Origin: Planctomycetota bacterium
GTDB taxonomy: Bacteria > Planctomycetota > Phycisphaerae > WQYP01
Length of the DNA stretch: 64,000 nt
Assembly (NCBI GenBank): GCA_021818445.1
Contig: JAKAEB010000001.1
Coordinates: 127,773-191,772, forward strand
Reading direction: 5' to 3'
Every line of letters starts with the position of its first letter. The stretch's first letter is position 1. Below the pieces are notes generated by a model. The model had not been told where the DNA came from. It worked only from the letters and a program-made list of their open reading frames with translations, and did no database searches. The position numbers were made by a program, and so were the translations under genes. Of this stretch, positions 1 through 10,038 are shown piece by piece.

Positions 1-2
1 AC

Positions 3-431
3 CTGACATCCGACAGCCCCATGGCCGATCATTGTGGCTCGTGCCGTCGCTGCATTGACGCGTGTCCTACAGCGGCCCTGACGCCCTATCAAATGAATGC
101 CGCCCGCTGCATCAGTTATCAATTAATTGAAAACCGCGGAGACATCGCCCCGGCCTACCAACAACCGATTCGTGATGCTGGTTATCTGGTGGGGTGCGAC
201 ATATGCCAGGCGGTGTGTCCGCATAATTCCAAGGCTCCGATGGCGGCAAACCCGGCATGGGGCAATTTATTGCAGGCGATGATTGCACCCTCTGAGGTTT
301 CAGGCTGGGACGAATTGGAGTGGGATCGGCAAACGCGCGGACGTGCAACACGTCGGGTGAAACTACCCATGTGGAAGCGCAATGCAAGTATTTTGGCCGG
401 TGAGGAACCGCCATCGGCAGACCAGTTGTGA
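3..431 (+). CDS. queG: Epoxyqueuosine reductase QueG, C-terminal part (5' end outside window)
   Basis: QueG is the cobalamin and iron-sulfur enzyme that reduces epoxyqueuosine to queuosine in tRNAs with GUN anticodons. The frame is open from base 3, before the first ATG at 21, so the gene is cut by the window edge and the N-terminal cobalamin-binding part is missing. Both 4Fe-4S motifs are visible: CGSCRRCIDACPT near the start and CDICQAVCP about 40 residues later, with the family-typical link RCISYQLIENRG between them. The protein ends with the usual short C-terminal tail. queD, an early queuosine gene, lies about 21 kb away on the other strand, so the pathway is probably complete but scattered. 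Identification is firm. Confidence 0.93.
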   Translation: MTSDSPMADHCGSCRRCIDACPTAALTPYQMNAARCISYQLIENRGDIAPAYQQPIRDAGYLVGCDICQAVCPHNSKAPMAANPAWGNLLQAMIAPSEVSGWDELEWDRQTRGRATRRVKLPMWKRNASILAGEEPPSADQL

Positions 432-435
432 GAGT

Positions 436-452
436 CCCGGGCGCGACCCGGG
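436..452 (+). terminator. Perfect GC-rich hairpin after queG
   Basis: CCCGGG, a 5-base loop, then CCCGGG again forms a 6-bp perfect stem directly after the queG stop at 431. There is no T-run, only an AT-rich stretch after it. It could be a weak terminator or just a chance palindrome. Confidence 0.3.
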
Positions 453-471
453 TGAAATATTTCCTTCGGCA

Positions 472-500
472 TTGTCGGCGGCGTGCGGTTTCCCTATACT
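472..500 (+). promoter_or_regulatory. Sigma70-like promoter for the phosphofructokinase gene
   Basis: TTGTCG (472-477), a 17-base spacer and TATACT (495-500) give a good housekeeping promoter. Predicted transcription start is near 507, leaving a leader of about 30 bases with a GGAG ribosome binding site before the ATG at 538. Confidence 0.55.
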
Positions 501-537
501 TTCGCACGTTTGGAATGAGTGTTTGGAGATAACTACA

Positions 538-1770
538 ATGGCGTCAAATACAAATGCGGTGGTGGGGCAGTCGGGTGGACCGACAGCAGTCATCAATCAA
601 TCGTTGGTAGGGGTTATTGAAGGGCTTTACCAGCAAAAATCGATCGGCAAAATTCTGGGTGCCAGGCATGGCGTGCGGGGCATCATTAACGGCGATTTCA
701 TCGATCTCAATGGCTTGGAATCGGGTCTGCTTGAACAGGTTGCCCAAACGCCATCGAGTGCCCTGGGCTCCACGCGTGACAAGCCAGATGAGGAATATTG
801 CAAGAAACTCTTTGAAAGTTTTCGTAAGCACTCGGTAGGATATTTTTATTACATCGGCGGAAATGATTCAGCCGACACGGCTCGCATCGTCAGCGAAATG
901 GCGATTACCTCCGGTTATCCCCTGCGGGTTTATCATGTACCGAAAACCATCGATAATGACCTCCGCACAACCGACCACTGCCCTGGTTACGGCTCCGCTG
1001 CCCGCTTTGTGGCCCTTGGCTTGATGGGAGACGATCTGGATAATCGTTCGCTCAAGGGCGTGAAAATTGATGTCATCATGGGGCGGGATGCAGGCTGGCT
1101 CACGGCATCATCCGTGTTGGCGCGGCATGATGAACAGGACGGTCCGCATCTGATCTACGTACCGGAAGTTGACTTTAACGAAGATCAATTCATCGGCGAT
1201 GTGGATCGCGTCTACAGCAAGCTGGGCCGTTGCGTTATCGCCGTAAGCGAGGGTATCCGTTACAAGGTTGGGGATAAAAACTCACTGGTGACTGAAAAGG
1301 CCATGCAGGGTGGGGAAGTGGACGCCCACGGCAACAAGCAGTTATCCGGCAGTGGGGCGTTGGGCGATTACCTGTCAGAATTGGTGAAGCGCAAACTTGG
1401 ACCTATCATCCAGCAACGTTCCAGTGGTAAATTGCGGGTGCGGGCCGATACCTTTGGATATTTGCAGCGCAGCTTTCCTACCATCGTCAGCCAATCCGAT
1501 GCGCAAGAGGCGCGACAATGCGGTCGCAAGGCGGTGGAATATTCCATGGTGGCACCGGACGGCCTTGCAAGTGGATCAGTGGCGATCAAGCGGATATCAG
1601 ATTCCCCTTATCAGGTTGATTATTTCCCCACAGCGCTGACGAATGTGGCCCGACAGACTAAACATCTGGACCCGTCGTGGGTGAAAAATGGCTGTGACAT
1701 CGCGGATAATTACGTGCGTTACGCCAAGGGCCTGGTGGGGCCGCTGCCGATTCCTGGAAAACTGTATTGA
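538..1770 (+). CDS. pfp: Pyrophosphate-dependent 6-phosphofructokinase
   Basis: Converts fructose 6-phosphate to fructose 1,6-bisphosphate, reversibly if pyrophosphate is the donor. The protein of 410 residues is one PFK domain. GGNDSADTA carries Asp where ATP enzymes have Gly, and PKTIDNDL carries Lys where they have Gly; these two changes mark the PPi-using class. GRDAGW and PEVDF substrate-site motifs follow. The start at 538 is chosen because GGAG lies about 9 bases upstream; a longer frame from 382 would run through queG. The gene has its own promoter and follows queG without overlap. Cofactor choice is inferred from residues only, but both diagnostic positions agree. Confidence 0.9.
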   Translation: MASNTNAVVGQSGGPTAVINQSLVGVIEGLYQQKSIGKILGARHGVRGIINGDFIDLNGLESGLLEQVAQTPSSALGSTRDKPDEEYCKKLFESFRKHSVGYFYYIGGNDSADTARIVSEMAITSGYPLRVYHVPKTIDNDLRTTDHCPGYGSAARFVALGLMGDDLDNRSLKGVKIDVIMGRDAGWLTASSVLARHDEQDGPHLIYVPEVDFNEDQFIGDVDRVYSKLGRCVIAVSEGIRYKVGDKNSLVTEKAMQGGEVDAHGNKQLSGSGALGDYLSELVKRKLGPIIQQRSSGKLRVRADTFGYLQRSFPTIVSQSDAQEARQCGRKAVEYSMVAPDGLASGSVAIKRISDSPYQVDYFPTALTNVARQTKHLDPSWVKNGCDIADNYVRYAKGLVGPLPIPGKLY

Positions 1771-1839
1771 CGGGCGGCCGCAACTATGATGGCGAGCCGG
1801 GCGATGGGGCGGGGATAGCGCAGGGTGTGATACGTGGAT

Positions 1840-1860
1840 GGCGATGAGGCGATCGCCTTT
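1840..1860 (+). terminator. Possible terminator hairpin between pfp and leuS
   Basis: GGCGAT and ATCGCC flank a 6-base loop and are followed by TTTGTC. It sits 70 bases after the pfp stop. The stem is short and the T-run is poor, so this is tentative. The rest of the 211-base gap holds nothing else I can support. Confidence 0.3.
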
Positions 1861-1981
1861 GTCGTGTTGAAATGGCGTGACGCATCAGCGTTACCTGGAT
1901 CGTTTCAAAATGTCTTGTAACTTGCCGTCGCACCCTGCCGCGCTTATCTTTCAGTTTTAGGTTTTTCGGAGCTTTTGCCAC

Positions 1982-4960
1982 ATGGCGGCCTACAATCCAG
2001 CATCTATCGAGCCGAAATGGCAAAAATTCTGGCTTGACAACCATATTTTCGCAGCAGAATCGATCAGTGACCGTCCTAAGTATTACGTGCTGGATATGTT
2101 TCCCTACCCTTCGGGCGAGGGGCTGCACGTGGGGCATCCCGAGGGGTACACGGCTACGGATATTGTGGCGCGGTATAAACGGGCCTGCGGTTTTAATGTT
2201 ATGCATCCAATGGGGTGGGATGCGTTTGGCCTGCCCGCTGAACAATACGCCATTAAAACCGATACTCATCCAAGTGTGGTGACACGCAAAAATATTCAGC
2301 GGTTCAAATCTCAATTGCAATCAATTGGCTTTTCATACGATTGGCAACGGCAGGTAGATACGACCGATCCGCAATATTATCGCTGGACTCAATGGATATT
2401 TACTATTCTTTACGACACATGGTTTGATGACCAAAAAAATTGCGGCCGTCCCATGGCGGATTTAATTGAAGAATTTAATACCGGTCAGCGCAAGCCCGCC
2501 GACGGAACCTCGTGGCAGGCGATGTCGGAAGTTGCAAAGCGCCAATTGCTGGAGAGCTATCGTCTCGCTTACCAGTTGGAAGCGCCGGTGAACTGGTGTC
2601 CGGCGCTGGGAACCGTATTGGCCAATGAAGAAGTTATTGATGGCCGTAGTGAAGTTGGCGGCTTTCCGGTGGAGCGGCGCCCGATGCGGCAATGGATGCT
2701 GCGGATTACAGCTTATGCCCAGCGGCTTCTCGATGGGCTTAGCACGCTGGAGTGGTCGGAATCGCTTAAATTGATGCAGCGCAACTGGATAGGCGAATCG
2801 CAGGGTGCCAAAGTTAAGTTTGCGGTTGGTGATGCGGTGCTGGAGGTGTTTACCACTCGGCCCGATACGCTTTTTGGGGCCACGTACATGGTGCTGGCAC
2901 CGGAGCATCCATTGGTGAATTTAACCGCCGACAAATCGTCAGTTCCCGTTGCGTGGCCACCGGAAACTCCGCTTGCGTGGCGTGGTGAACCGCCGGCCGC
3001 TTCTCCGCGCGCCGCCGTTGACGCTTATCAGCGCGCAACGGCCGCCCGGTCTGAACGGCAGCGTCAGGAAGACACGCGCAAAACGGGAGTGTTTACCGGC
3101 TTGTTTGCAGTTAACCCGGTCAATAGCGAGCGCATCCCGGTGTTCATTTCCGATTATGTACTGGCGGGATATGGTACCGGTGCCATCATGGCTGTGCCGG
3201 GCCACGACGATCGCGATTTTGAATTCGCCTCCAAATTTCAACTGCCTATTCGCGCCGTTGTCCGCCGTCCCGACCAGACGAATATGCCATTGCCAATGAC
3301 CGATCCGGGTATCGCCTGCCATTCTCCATGGATCGATGGTTTGCCGACCGGTGAGGCCAAAGAGAAGATGTGCCAATTATTGGAGGAAAAACAATTTGGC
3401 CAGCGGCAGATCACATATAGACTGCGCGATTGGCTCTTTTCGCGACAGCGTTATTGGGGCGAGCCATTCCCCATCGTGCATCTGGCCGACGGCACGACAG
3501 TTGCGCTCGCAGAGAGCGAATTGCCTCTTCGGCTCCCGGAAATGAGCGATTTCAAGCCAACCCAAACCATAGAGCCACCACTCTCTAAAGCCCAGCACTG
3601 GCGCGATGTGCACGTAAGATTAATTGGCTTGGGCGAAAATCCGAAGGCAGAGGTAGTTGCCGCCGGTGCACCGGGTGCCGTACCGGCCCGCCGCGAATTG
3701 AATACCATGCCGCAATGGGCCGGCTCATGCTGGTATTACCTGCGGTATCTCGATCCGCAAAACGCAGAATGCTTCTGCGACCCGTCCATAGAAAAATATT
3801 GGCTATCTCATCCCGCGGGGGTGGATTTGTATGTAGGCGGTGCCGAACATGCGGTACTGCACCTGCTCTATTCCCGCTTCTGGCACCAGGTGCTTTTTGA
3901 TCGCGGTTATGTGTCGTCGCCCGAGCCATTTCGCAAATTGGTCAATCAGGGATTAATTTTGGGCGAAGCTGAATATACGCTGTTCAGCGATGATGTGGGA
4001 AATCCTGTCAGTATCATCGATGTGCATCCCGATTGGCAAAGTGCGCCCGGTCCGGATGGGAAAATGCGTTTTGTCTCCCGGCGCTTATCCGACGGGAAGG
4101 AGCTTTATGCGTCGCCAGTCGATCCAGACGCAGTGGAACGCCGGGGCGATGTCGCCGTGCTCAAGGCGTCACCGGAGATTAGGGTGGATGCCCGGTCGTT
4201 CAAAATGAGTAAATCGCGGGGGAATGTGGTCAACCCCGACGATGTGATACGCGACTATGGTGCCGATGCGCTGCGCCTTTTTGAAATGTTCATGGGGCCG
4301 CTGGAGCAGGTGAAGCCCTGGAGCATGGCCGGCGTGGAAGGCGTGTATCGGTTTTTAGGTCGCGTGTGGCGGCATATTGCAGGCACACCCGATTTTCCCT
4401 CCCGCATAGTCTTGGAGCGTGATGGGCACCTTTATCGCGGGGAGGCGGAACTTGGTGAAGCGGAATCACGTCTGGCTCGGGAAGAGCGCGAGTCGCTTTT
4501 GCGCCCGCTGCACCGCACCATCCGGAAGGTGACGCTGGATATTGATCGGCTGTCGTTTAATACCGCCATCAGTGCGATGATGGAATTTAATAACCTGCTT
4601 GGCAAACCCGCGACGTTGGATCGCGATCAGATGCTGACGTTTGTCCGGCTGCTTGAACCGTTTGCTCCGCATATGGCGGAGGAACTGCATCAACTGCTGA
4701 CCGGTTCAAACGAAAGTATCAGTCGTCTGCCGTGGCCTAACTGCGATGAGGCGCTCTGTGCCGACGACGCGGTGGATTTGCCGGTTCAGATCAACGGCAA
4801 ACTGGCAGGGCGTGTTATGATTGATCTGAATCTGGCGGATGCCGAGGTGCTCAAGCGGGCCCTGGCCGATGCCCAGATTCAGGCGCGTCTGGCGGGACGA
4901 CCGATGAAAAAGCATGTATATGTGAAGGGACGCATGCTTAATCTGGTTGTTCAGGGATGA
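1982..4960 (+). CDS. leuS: Leucyl-tRNA synthetase
   Basis: Charges tRNA-Leu with leucine in the cytoplasm. The class I HIGH-type motif reads [10 protein letters not shown] near residue 48 and the KMSKS loop reads FKMSKSRGN near residue 741. The editing domain (roughly residues 220-420) includes the [15 protein letters not shown] signature. At 992 residues it is over 100 longer than the E. coli enzyme; part of the extra length lies just before KMSKS, in the leucine-specific domain region (about residues 680-735). GGAG sits upstream of the ATG. It is followed 37 bases later by lpxK and may be the first gene of the envelope operon. A tRNA-Leu(GAG) lies at 50303. Confidence 0.97.
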   Translation: MAAYNPASIEPKWQKFWLDNHIFAAESISDRPKYYVLDMFPYPSGEGLHVGHPEGYTATDIVARYKRACGFNVMHPMGWDAFGLPAEQYAIKTDTHPSVVTRKNIQRFKSQLQSIGFSYDWQRQVDTTDPQYYRWTQWIFTILYDTWFDDQKNCGRPMADLIEEFNTGQRKPADGTSWQAMSEVAKRQLLESYRLAYQLEAPVNWCPALGTVLANEEVIDGRSEVGGFPVERRPMRQWMLRITAYAQRLLDGLSTLEWSESLKLMQRNWIGESQGAKVKFAVGDAVLEVFTTRPDTLFGATYMVLAPEHPLVNLTADKSSVPVAWPPETPLAWRGEPPAASPRAAVDAYQRATAARSERQRQEDTRKTGVFTGLFAVNPVNSERIPVFISDYVLAGYGTGAIMAVPGHDDRDFEFASKFQLPIRAVVRRPDQTNMPLPMTDPGIACHSPWIDGLPTGEAKEKMCQLLEEKQFGQRQITYRLRDWLFSRQRYWGEPFPIVHLADGTTVALAESELPLRLPEMSDFKPTQTIEPPLSKAQHWRDVHVRLIGLGENPKAEVVAAGAPGAVPARRELNTMPQWAGSCWYYLRYLDPQNAECFCDPSIEKYWLSHPAGVDLYVGGAEHAVLHLLYSRFWHQVLFDRGYVSSPEPFRKLVNQGLILGEAEYTLFSDDVGNPVSIIDVHPDWQSAPGPDGKMRFVSRRLSDGKELYASPVDPDAVERRGDVAVLKASPEIRVDARSFKMSKSRGNVVNPDDVIRDYGADALRLFEMFMGPLEQVKPWSMAGVEGVYRFLGRVWRHIAGTPDFPSRIVLERDGHLYRGEAELGEAESRLAREERESLLRPLHRTIRKVTLDIDRLSFNTAISAMMEFNNLLGKPATLDRDQMLTFVRLLEPFAPHMAEELHQLLTGSNESISRLPWPNCDEALCADDAVDLPVQINGKLAGRVMIDLNLADAEVLKRALADAQIQARLAGRPMKKHVYVKGRMLNLVVQG

Positions 4961-4997
4961 TGGTTCGCCGCCAATCACCGGGCCGGAGGCCTAAGTC

Positions 4998-6089
4998 ATG
5001 GAAAAATATTACTATGAGGTGATTACCGGTGAAGCGGTGGGCTGTATGCCGGCCGCCATGCGGGCCCTGCTGCTCGCTGCGTCGGTCGTATATCGCTCGG
5101 CTTCGGCGGTACGGAATTTTGCCTTCGATCATGGCTGGAAGAAGATTTATCGTCTCGATGTACCCGTAATATCTGTCGGTAACCTCACCACCGGCGGCAC
5201 CGGCAAAACACCCACCGTGATTATGATAGCCCGCCAGTTGCGGGCACTGGGGGCTAAACCGGCCGTGCTGACACGCGGCTACATGGCACCATCCGGTCAG
5301 GAGTCTGATGAAGTGATGGTGTTGCGCCGCGAATGCCCCGATGTACCCGTTGTGGTTAATCCTGACCGTGTGGCGGGGGGGCGGATGGCAATTGCGTCCC
5401 ACGGTGCGGATGTGCTGATTATGGATGATGGATTTCAGCACAGGCGTCTGGCGCGTTCCATAAATCTGGTGGTGGTGGACGCCACGCGGCCCTTGGGGGT
5501 GCCCGGCGTCATTCCGCGTGGGACTTGGCGCGAGTCGCCAGCTAATTTTTCGCGTGCCACCCATGTCATGCTGACGCGCTGCGAGCAGGTTTCCGATGAA
5601 TTAGCCGATCTGGCCGCCCAGCTTCTTTCGCAATACGTCGGTCCACGCAATATTCTTCAGCAGCGTACGCGGGTAACCGGCGTTTTTGACGCCTCTGGCA
5701 AGCGGTGGGAGCTTTGCGGCAAACGCGCACTGGCGTTTGCTGGCATTGGCAACCCTGATAATTTTCTCGGCACGCTCGAATTGGCAGGTTGCCGCCCGGT
5801 TGCCGGTTGCTGGTTTGGCGATCATCATCAATACGATTGTAAGCGCGATTTTGCCCCCTTTGAGCAGATCACCCAACGCAAAGGAATTGATCTGTGGGTT
5901 ACAACCCTGAAGGATTTTGTTAAATTGCAGGGCTATCAGTCGCCTGTACCGATCGTCTATGTGGGGATTGAAAGTTACATTTCCGGTTCACAGGCGCAGG
6001 TGTGGCGCGATATGCTGCGGGCCGCGCTATCCATCGACGGCCATGATGCCACCGCGCCGTCTGAGGATGAAATTGGGAGTTCTCGTTGA
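4998..6089 (+). CDS. lpxK: Tetraacyldisaccharide 4'-kinase
   Basis: Phosphorylates the 4' position of the lipid A disaccharide precursor at the inner membrane. The P-loop is VGNLTTGGTGKTP, the family form with GGTGKT, and the second diagnostic motif LIMDDGFQHRRL is intact. A hydrophobic N-terminal segment (MRALLLAASVVYRSASAV) fits the membrane anchor. GGAGG lies 8 bases before the ATG. The stop codon overlaps the start of hldE, so the two are probably translationally coupled. The gene shows that the organism makes lipid A and so has an LPS-type outer membrane. Confidence 0.95.
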   Translation: MEKYYYEVITGEAVGCMPAAMRALLLAASVVYRSASAVRNFAFDHGWKKIYRLDVPVISVGNLTTGGTGKTPTVIMIARQLRALGAKPAVLTRGYMAPSGQESDEVMVLRRECPDVPVVVNPDRVAGGRMAIASHGADVLIMDDGFQHRRLARSINLVVVDATRPLGVPGVIPRGTWRESPANFSRATHVMLTRCEQVSDELADLAAQLLSQYVGPRNILQQRTRVTGVFDASGKRWELCGKRALAFAGIGNPDNFLGTLELAGCRPVAGCWFGDHHQYDCKRDFAPFEQITQRKGIDLWVTTLKDFVKLQGYQSPVPIVYVGIESYISGSQAQVWRDMLRAALSIDGHDATAPSEDEIGSSR

Positions 6090-7591
6090 TGCTTAGTTCT
6101 TCGCACGCAACGGATTTGCTTCAACAGTTGGAGCGGTGTGGTTCTCCGGAGATTCTGGTCGTTGGCGATTTAATTTTAGATCAATACATATTTGGTGACG
6201 CGGAGCGGCTTTCACCCGAGGCACCCGTACCCGTCATCAGGCGGCGCGAGGAAAAAATTCAAGTGGGCGGGGCCGCCAATGTGGCGGTGTTTTTGGCGGC
6301 CCTCGGTGCCAGGCCCATACTTGCCGGCGTCTGCGGGGCCGACGCCCAATACGATCGTCTCTGCGAATTGTGCCAGAGAGCGGGCGTTGATACCAGCGCT
6401 GTCGTTTCGCTTGTTGATCGGCCCACATCATGCAAAACCCGTATTGTCGGCTTGGCCCAGCACCGTCACCAGCAGCAGATGCTGCGACTCGATGATGAGG
6501 TGACCGATCCGGTAAGCGATGCAACGGTGCGGCATTTTGAAGCAATGCTCGTGCCGCTTATCGCGCGTGTCGCCGTCATATGCATTGAAGATTACAACAA
6601 GGGACTGCTCGATCATCGCCTGTGTCAGTTCATCATCGCCGAGGCCCGCAAGACAGGAAAAGTCGTGCTGGTGGATCCCGCCTTGATAAAAGATTACTCA
6701 CGCTATCGTGGTGCGCACGCGATAACGCCCAACCGCACAGAAGCCGAGCTTGCCAGTGGTCTGAAAATCGATACCCCCGACCGCGAGGCACCATTGCTCT
6801 CAACGCAACTCATCCACTCGCACCAATTTGATTCCTGCATTCTCACGCTCGATCGTCAAGGGATGTACGTGCAGCATAAGAATCAGCCCGGTACGTACCA
6901 TCCTACACGCCCTCGGCAGGTTTATGACGTAACCGGTGCCGGTGACATGGTGCTGGCCATGCTCGCCATGGCCGTGGCCAATGGCATCTCATGGGAACAT
7001 GCTGTGGATTTAGGCAACGTGGCTGGTGGACTGGAAGTCGAGCGTTTTGGCTGTGTACCGATCGATCGAAGCGAAATCGTCGGCGAATTGCAGGCCATTA
7101 TTGGCTTGGATCATGATAAAACCCCGCCGCTGGATAAACTCCTCGCGATGGTCGCGGCCGCCCGTCGCAGCGATAAGAAAATAGTATTCACGAACGGCGT
7201 CTTTGATGTACTCCATGCGGGGCATGTCAGTTACCTTAAATTTGCCCGTCAGCAGGGCGATATGTTAATTGTCGGGGTAAATAGTGATGCTTCGGTGCAG
7301 GCTCTCAAGGGGCTTAATCGTCCCATTAACCCATTGGAAGATCGCCTCGCTGTTTTGGCCGGGCTTGAGGCCGTAAGCTATGTGATCAGTTTTAGTGACG
7401 CGACGCCTGAATCATTGATCAAGGCGATCACACCGGATGTGCTGGTCAAAGGTGCGGATTATGCCGACAAACCCGTGGTAGGGCGGCAATGGGTTCAGGA
7501 TCATGGAGGCCGGGTGGTGTTGGCACCGTTTCTGCCCGGTCGCAGCAGTTCGGCTACTATTAAGCGTGCTGCGGGCTTGACGGCGCAGTGA
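6089..7591 (+). CDS. hldE: Bifunctional heptose 7-phosphate kinase / heptose 1-phosphate adenylyltransferase
   Basis: Carries two steps of ADP-heptose synthesis for the LPS core. Residues about 20-330 form a ribokinase-type kinase with GGAANVA, SPEAPVPV and the ATP-site motif VTGAGDMVLA. Residues about 360-500 form a cytidylyltransferase-fold domain with FTNGVFDVLHAGH. I take the ATG at 6089, which overlaps the lpxK stop by one base and has GGGAG 9 bases upstream; a TTG at 6086 is the alternative. The next gene, gmhB, supplies the phosphatase step between the two HldE activities. gmhA and the epimerase hldD are not in the window. Confidence 0.96.
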   Translation: MLSSSHATDLLQQLERCGSPEILVVGDLILDQYIFGDAERLSPEAPVPVIRRREEKIQVGGAANVAVFLAALGARPILAGVCGADAQYDRLCELCQRAGVDTSAVVSLVDRPTSCKTRIVGLAQHRHQQQMLRLDDEVTDPVSDATVRHFEAMLVPLIARVAVICIEDYNKGLLDHRLCQFIIAEARKTGKVVLVDPALIKDYSRYRGAHAITPNRTEAELASGLKIDTPDREAPLLSTQLIHSHQFDSCILTLDRQGMYVQHKNQPGTYHPTRPRQVYDVTGAGDMVLAMLAMAVANGISWEHAVDLGNVAGGLEVERFGCVPIDRSEIVGELQAIIGLDHDKTPPLDKLLAMVAAARRSDKKIVFTNGVFDVLHAGHVSYLKFARQQGDMLIVGVNSDASVQALKGLNRPINPLEDRLAVLAGLEAVSYVISFSDATPESLIKAITPDVLVKGADYADKPVVGRQWVQDHGGRVVLAPFLPGRSSSATIKRAAGLTAQ

Positions 7592-7606
7592 CTTAGGGGG
7601 TTGGCC

Positions 7607-8656
7607 ATGGCGGATAAAGCCGTTTTCCTCGATCGCGATAATACCATCATCGCCAATGATGGCTATTTGGGTGATCCAACAAAAGTTCGCCTGCTTCCAG
7701 GCGCGGCCGCCGCCATTGCGTCGATGCGCCGCCTGGGATACCGCATCATCGTGGTGAGCAACCAAAGCGGCGTGGCCCGGGGCATGTTTGACGAAACGGC
7801 CGTGGAGGCGGTGAACCAGGAAATGATTCGCCAACTTCGCGAGCAGGCCGGGGCCCATGTAGACGCCAGCTATTACTGCCCATTTCACCCGGAGGCCGTC
7901 GTACCCGAATACAAAGTTGACCACGACTGGCGCAAACCCAAACCTGGGATGCTCAAGGCGGCGGCTGCCGATTTTGACCTCGATCTTGGCCGTTGCTGGA
8001 TGGTCGGCGATATGCAGCGGGATATTGCCGCGGGATCCGCAGTGAATTGCCGCACCATTCTGCTCGGCGATCCCGATCATCCGCCCGCGCCCGCCGCCGA
8101 CGAACCGATCGTCACCCCGCATTTTATTGTTCGTTCTTTGGCCGATGCCGCCCGCATTATTGTGCGGGAGCAAAATAATCTGGTGCAACATGATCCGCCG
8201 GTAGGTACCGGTTCGGGCCTGATGGACCTGCAAATTACCGACACGCCCGCCGGAGTGCCCTCCACCGGCCTGTCATCTGAACAGATTGACCTGATTGCCG
8301 GTGCCGTGGCCGAGCGGCTGGAGACTAAAATCACTGATACGCTTATCACGCCTGATCTGAAAACGTCGCTTGATGCCCTGACGCAGCAGATGCAGCATGC
8401 CAATCGCCAGCATGACATGCCGGAATTTTCCATGTCGCTGATGCTGGCGGTTTTGCTTCAGGGCGTGGTGATTCTGCTTCTGATACTCTCCCTATGGGAT
8501 GCCGTATCATACTTTAATATTGTGGCTGCGAGCGACAAATACTGGTGGCTGGACCGCATCTACGCCCTGCTCTGGGCGATCATGTGGCTGGCTATGGGTG
8601 CGTTGCTGCAGGCGGCGGTCGGAGTTCTTTATTTGAGGCGTCGTGCCAGAATTTAA
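7607..8656 (+). CDS. gmhB: Heptose bisphosphatase GmhB fused to a two-helix membrane tail
   Basis: The first ~190 residues are a HAD phosphatase removing the 7-phosphate from heptose 1,7-bisphosphate. It has the nucleophile motif FLDRDNT, VVSNQSG, the zinc-loop pattern YYCPFHPE and KPKPGML, then MVGDMQRDI. Normal GmhB ends about here. This protein continues for about 150 residues: a polar linker, an amphipathic stretch with LTQQMQHANRQHD, and two strong hydrophobic helices (about 278-302 and 320-345) before a basic end RRRARI. The ATG at 7607 is preferred because AGGGGG is 6 bases upstream. It overlaps the next gene by 14 bases. The phosphatase call is firm; the role of the tail is unknown. 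Confidence 0.88.
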   Translation: MADKAVFLDRDNTIIANDGYLGDPTKVRLLPGAAAAIASMRRLGYRIIVVSNQSGVARGMFDETAVEAVNQEMIRQLREQAGAHVDASYYCPFHPEAVVPEYKVDHDWRKPKPGMLKAAAADFDLDLGRCWMVGDMQRDIAAGSAVNCRTILLGDPDHPPAPAADEPIVTPHFIVRSLADAARIIVREQNNLVQHDPPVGTGSGLMDLQITDTPAGVPSTGLSSEQIDLIAGAVAERLETKITDTLITPDLKTSLDALTQQMQHANRQHDMPEFSMSLMLAVLLQGVVILLLILSLWDAVSYFNIVAASDKYWWLDRIYALLWAIMWLAMGALLQAAVGVLYLRRRARI

Positions 8657-9407
8657 CGCCACAAACCGGCCGATTATCGGCATCGCCTGCGATTTAGAAG
8701 CGCAGTCCAGCTACTACAAACTGCCCCTGACCTATCGAAAGGCGGTCGAGGATGTCGGCGGATTGCCCATCCTTCTCCCGGCTACGGATGATGAATCGGT
8801 TAAAAGGGCGTACATAAATATTATTCATGGCCTGTTGCTGCCGGGGGGAGATGATCTCAATCCGGGCCTTTACCATCAGTCGCCCCATCCCACTCTCATC
8901 GAGAGCCATGTGTTGCGGCAGCGGTTTGACATGGCAATGCTCAGCGCGTGTGAAAAAAGCGGCACGCCCGTTTTTGCCATCTGCATGGGCTGCCAGACAC
9001 TCAACGTGGTGCGCGGCGGAGATATTATCCAGTACATTCCGGAATTTTCGCGCACCAAACCCATTCCTCATGCGGCTGATCCCGGTAAGACGGGCGATCG
9101 AAACACCTGGCACACCGTGGACATCGTGCCGGGAAGTCAGTTGGCGGCCATATGCTCGCTCACACAGATGCAGGTTAACTCCCGTCATCGACAGGCGATT
9201 GGCACGCTGGGAAAAAATTTGAGGCTTTCAGCTTTGGCCTCCGATGGTATTATTGAAGCGGTGGAGGATGTCGGTCTCCCGTTTTGTATCGGGGTTCAAT
9301 GGCATCCGGAAAATTTGACTGGCCCGCCAGGTGAAAGGCTGTTTGCCGCATTCATTGAGGCGGCCACCCATTACGCATGTCACGATGGCGCTTTTCGCAC
9401 GCCGTGA
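8643..9407 (+). CDS. Class I glutamine amidotransferase-like hydrolase (peptidase C26 family)
   Basis: Belongs to the family of gamma-glutamyl-GABA hydrolase PuuD and relatives, which split gamma-glutamyl amides. The nucleophile elbow is FAICMGCQ (about residue 118) and the His/Glu pair is VQWHPEN near residue 222. LLLPGGDDLNP is the family oxyanion-region motif. Length of 254 residues is typical. The GTG start lies inside the end of gmhB (14-base overlap), so translation is probably coupled. No polyamine genes are nearby, so the actual substrate cannot be told; a role in gamma-glutamyl peptide turnover is only a guess. Confidence 0.82.
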   Translation: MPEFNATNRPIIGIACDLEAQSSYYKLPLTYRKAVEDVGGLPILLPATDDESVKRAYINIIHGLLLPGGDDLNPGLYHQSPHPTLIESHVLRQRFDMAMLSACEKSGTPVFAICMGCQTLNVVRGGDIIQYIPEFSRTKPIPHAADPGKTGDRNTWHTVDIVPGSQLAAICSLTQMQVNSRHRQAIGTLGKNLRLSALASDGIIEAVEDVGLPFCIGVQWHPENLTGPPGERLFAAFIEAATHYACHDGAFRTP

Positions 9408-9437
9408 CCCTGTAGCGTTTATATAAGGAGTAATACC

Positions 9438-10034
9438 ATGCCTTTTGACTTCAAGTCGGTGTTTGAAAACGCCCTGCCCTATGATCGTTTCCTTGATACT
9501 TACGCCAGTGCAGACGATAAAAAACGCTGGGTTGATTTCGCCGCTAAGGTTCAGCTTTCCCCCGAGCAAAAATCGCTTGTGGCCGGTTTTCGGCGAAAAA
9601 TGCCCGTGCTATGTCTGGCTGGCGTATGGTGCGGTGATTGCGTTAATGCGTGTCCCATATTTCACGCCATCGCCAAAGAATCGTCAACGATTGATTTGCG
9701 GTTTGTACATCGCGAAAGAAATTTTCTTCCGCAAGCGACCGATGCGGGCACGCGCCTTGCCAATGAATTATCCATCTGTGGCGGGCCGCGTGTACCGGTA
9801 CTGGTATTTTTGTCCGAGGATTTTTACGAGTGTGAACGCTTTGGTGAACGGACGCTGGCAACCTACCGACAGAAAGTCGCTTCACGTCAGGGGGCAAGTT
9901 GCAGCACTGGGCTTTTTGCGCCCCCAACCGATATAGTCAAAGCCAATGTTGCAGAGTGGCTGACCCACTTTGAACGCATTGAACTGATGTTGCAAATCAG
10001 TCCGCGGCTGATGAAACTGAACGGAGAGGCATAG
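9438..10034 (+). CDS. Thioredoxin-like protein with CGDC motif
   Basis: A 198-residue cytoplasmic protein with a thioredoxin fold. The active site reads GVWCGDCVNACP near residue 63, and the cis-proline side appears as GGPRVPVLVFLSEDF. It resembles the group in which the redox pair is CxDC and which is often annotated simply as thioredoxin family. AAGGAG is 7 bases before the ATG. It follows the C26 gene after 30 bases and precedes a lipoprotein by 4 bases, so it is part of the same run. Its redox partner is not evident. Confidence 0.8.
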   Translation: MPFDFKSVFENALPYDRFLDTYASADDKKRWVDFAAKVQLSPEQKSLVAGFRRKMPVLCLAGVWCGDCVNACPIFHAIAKESSTIDLRFVHRERNFLPQATDAGTRLANELSICGGPRVPVLVFLSEDFYECERFGERTLATYRQKVASRQGASCSTGLFAPPTDIVKANVAEWLTHFERIELMLQISPRLMKLNGEA

Positions 10035-10038
10035 ACGT

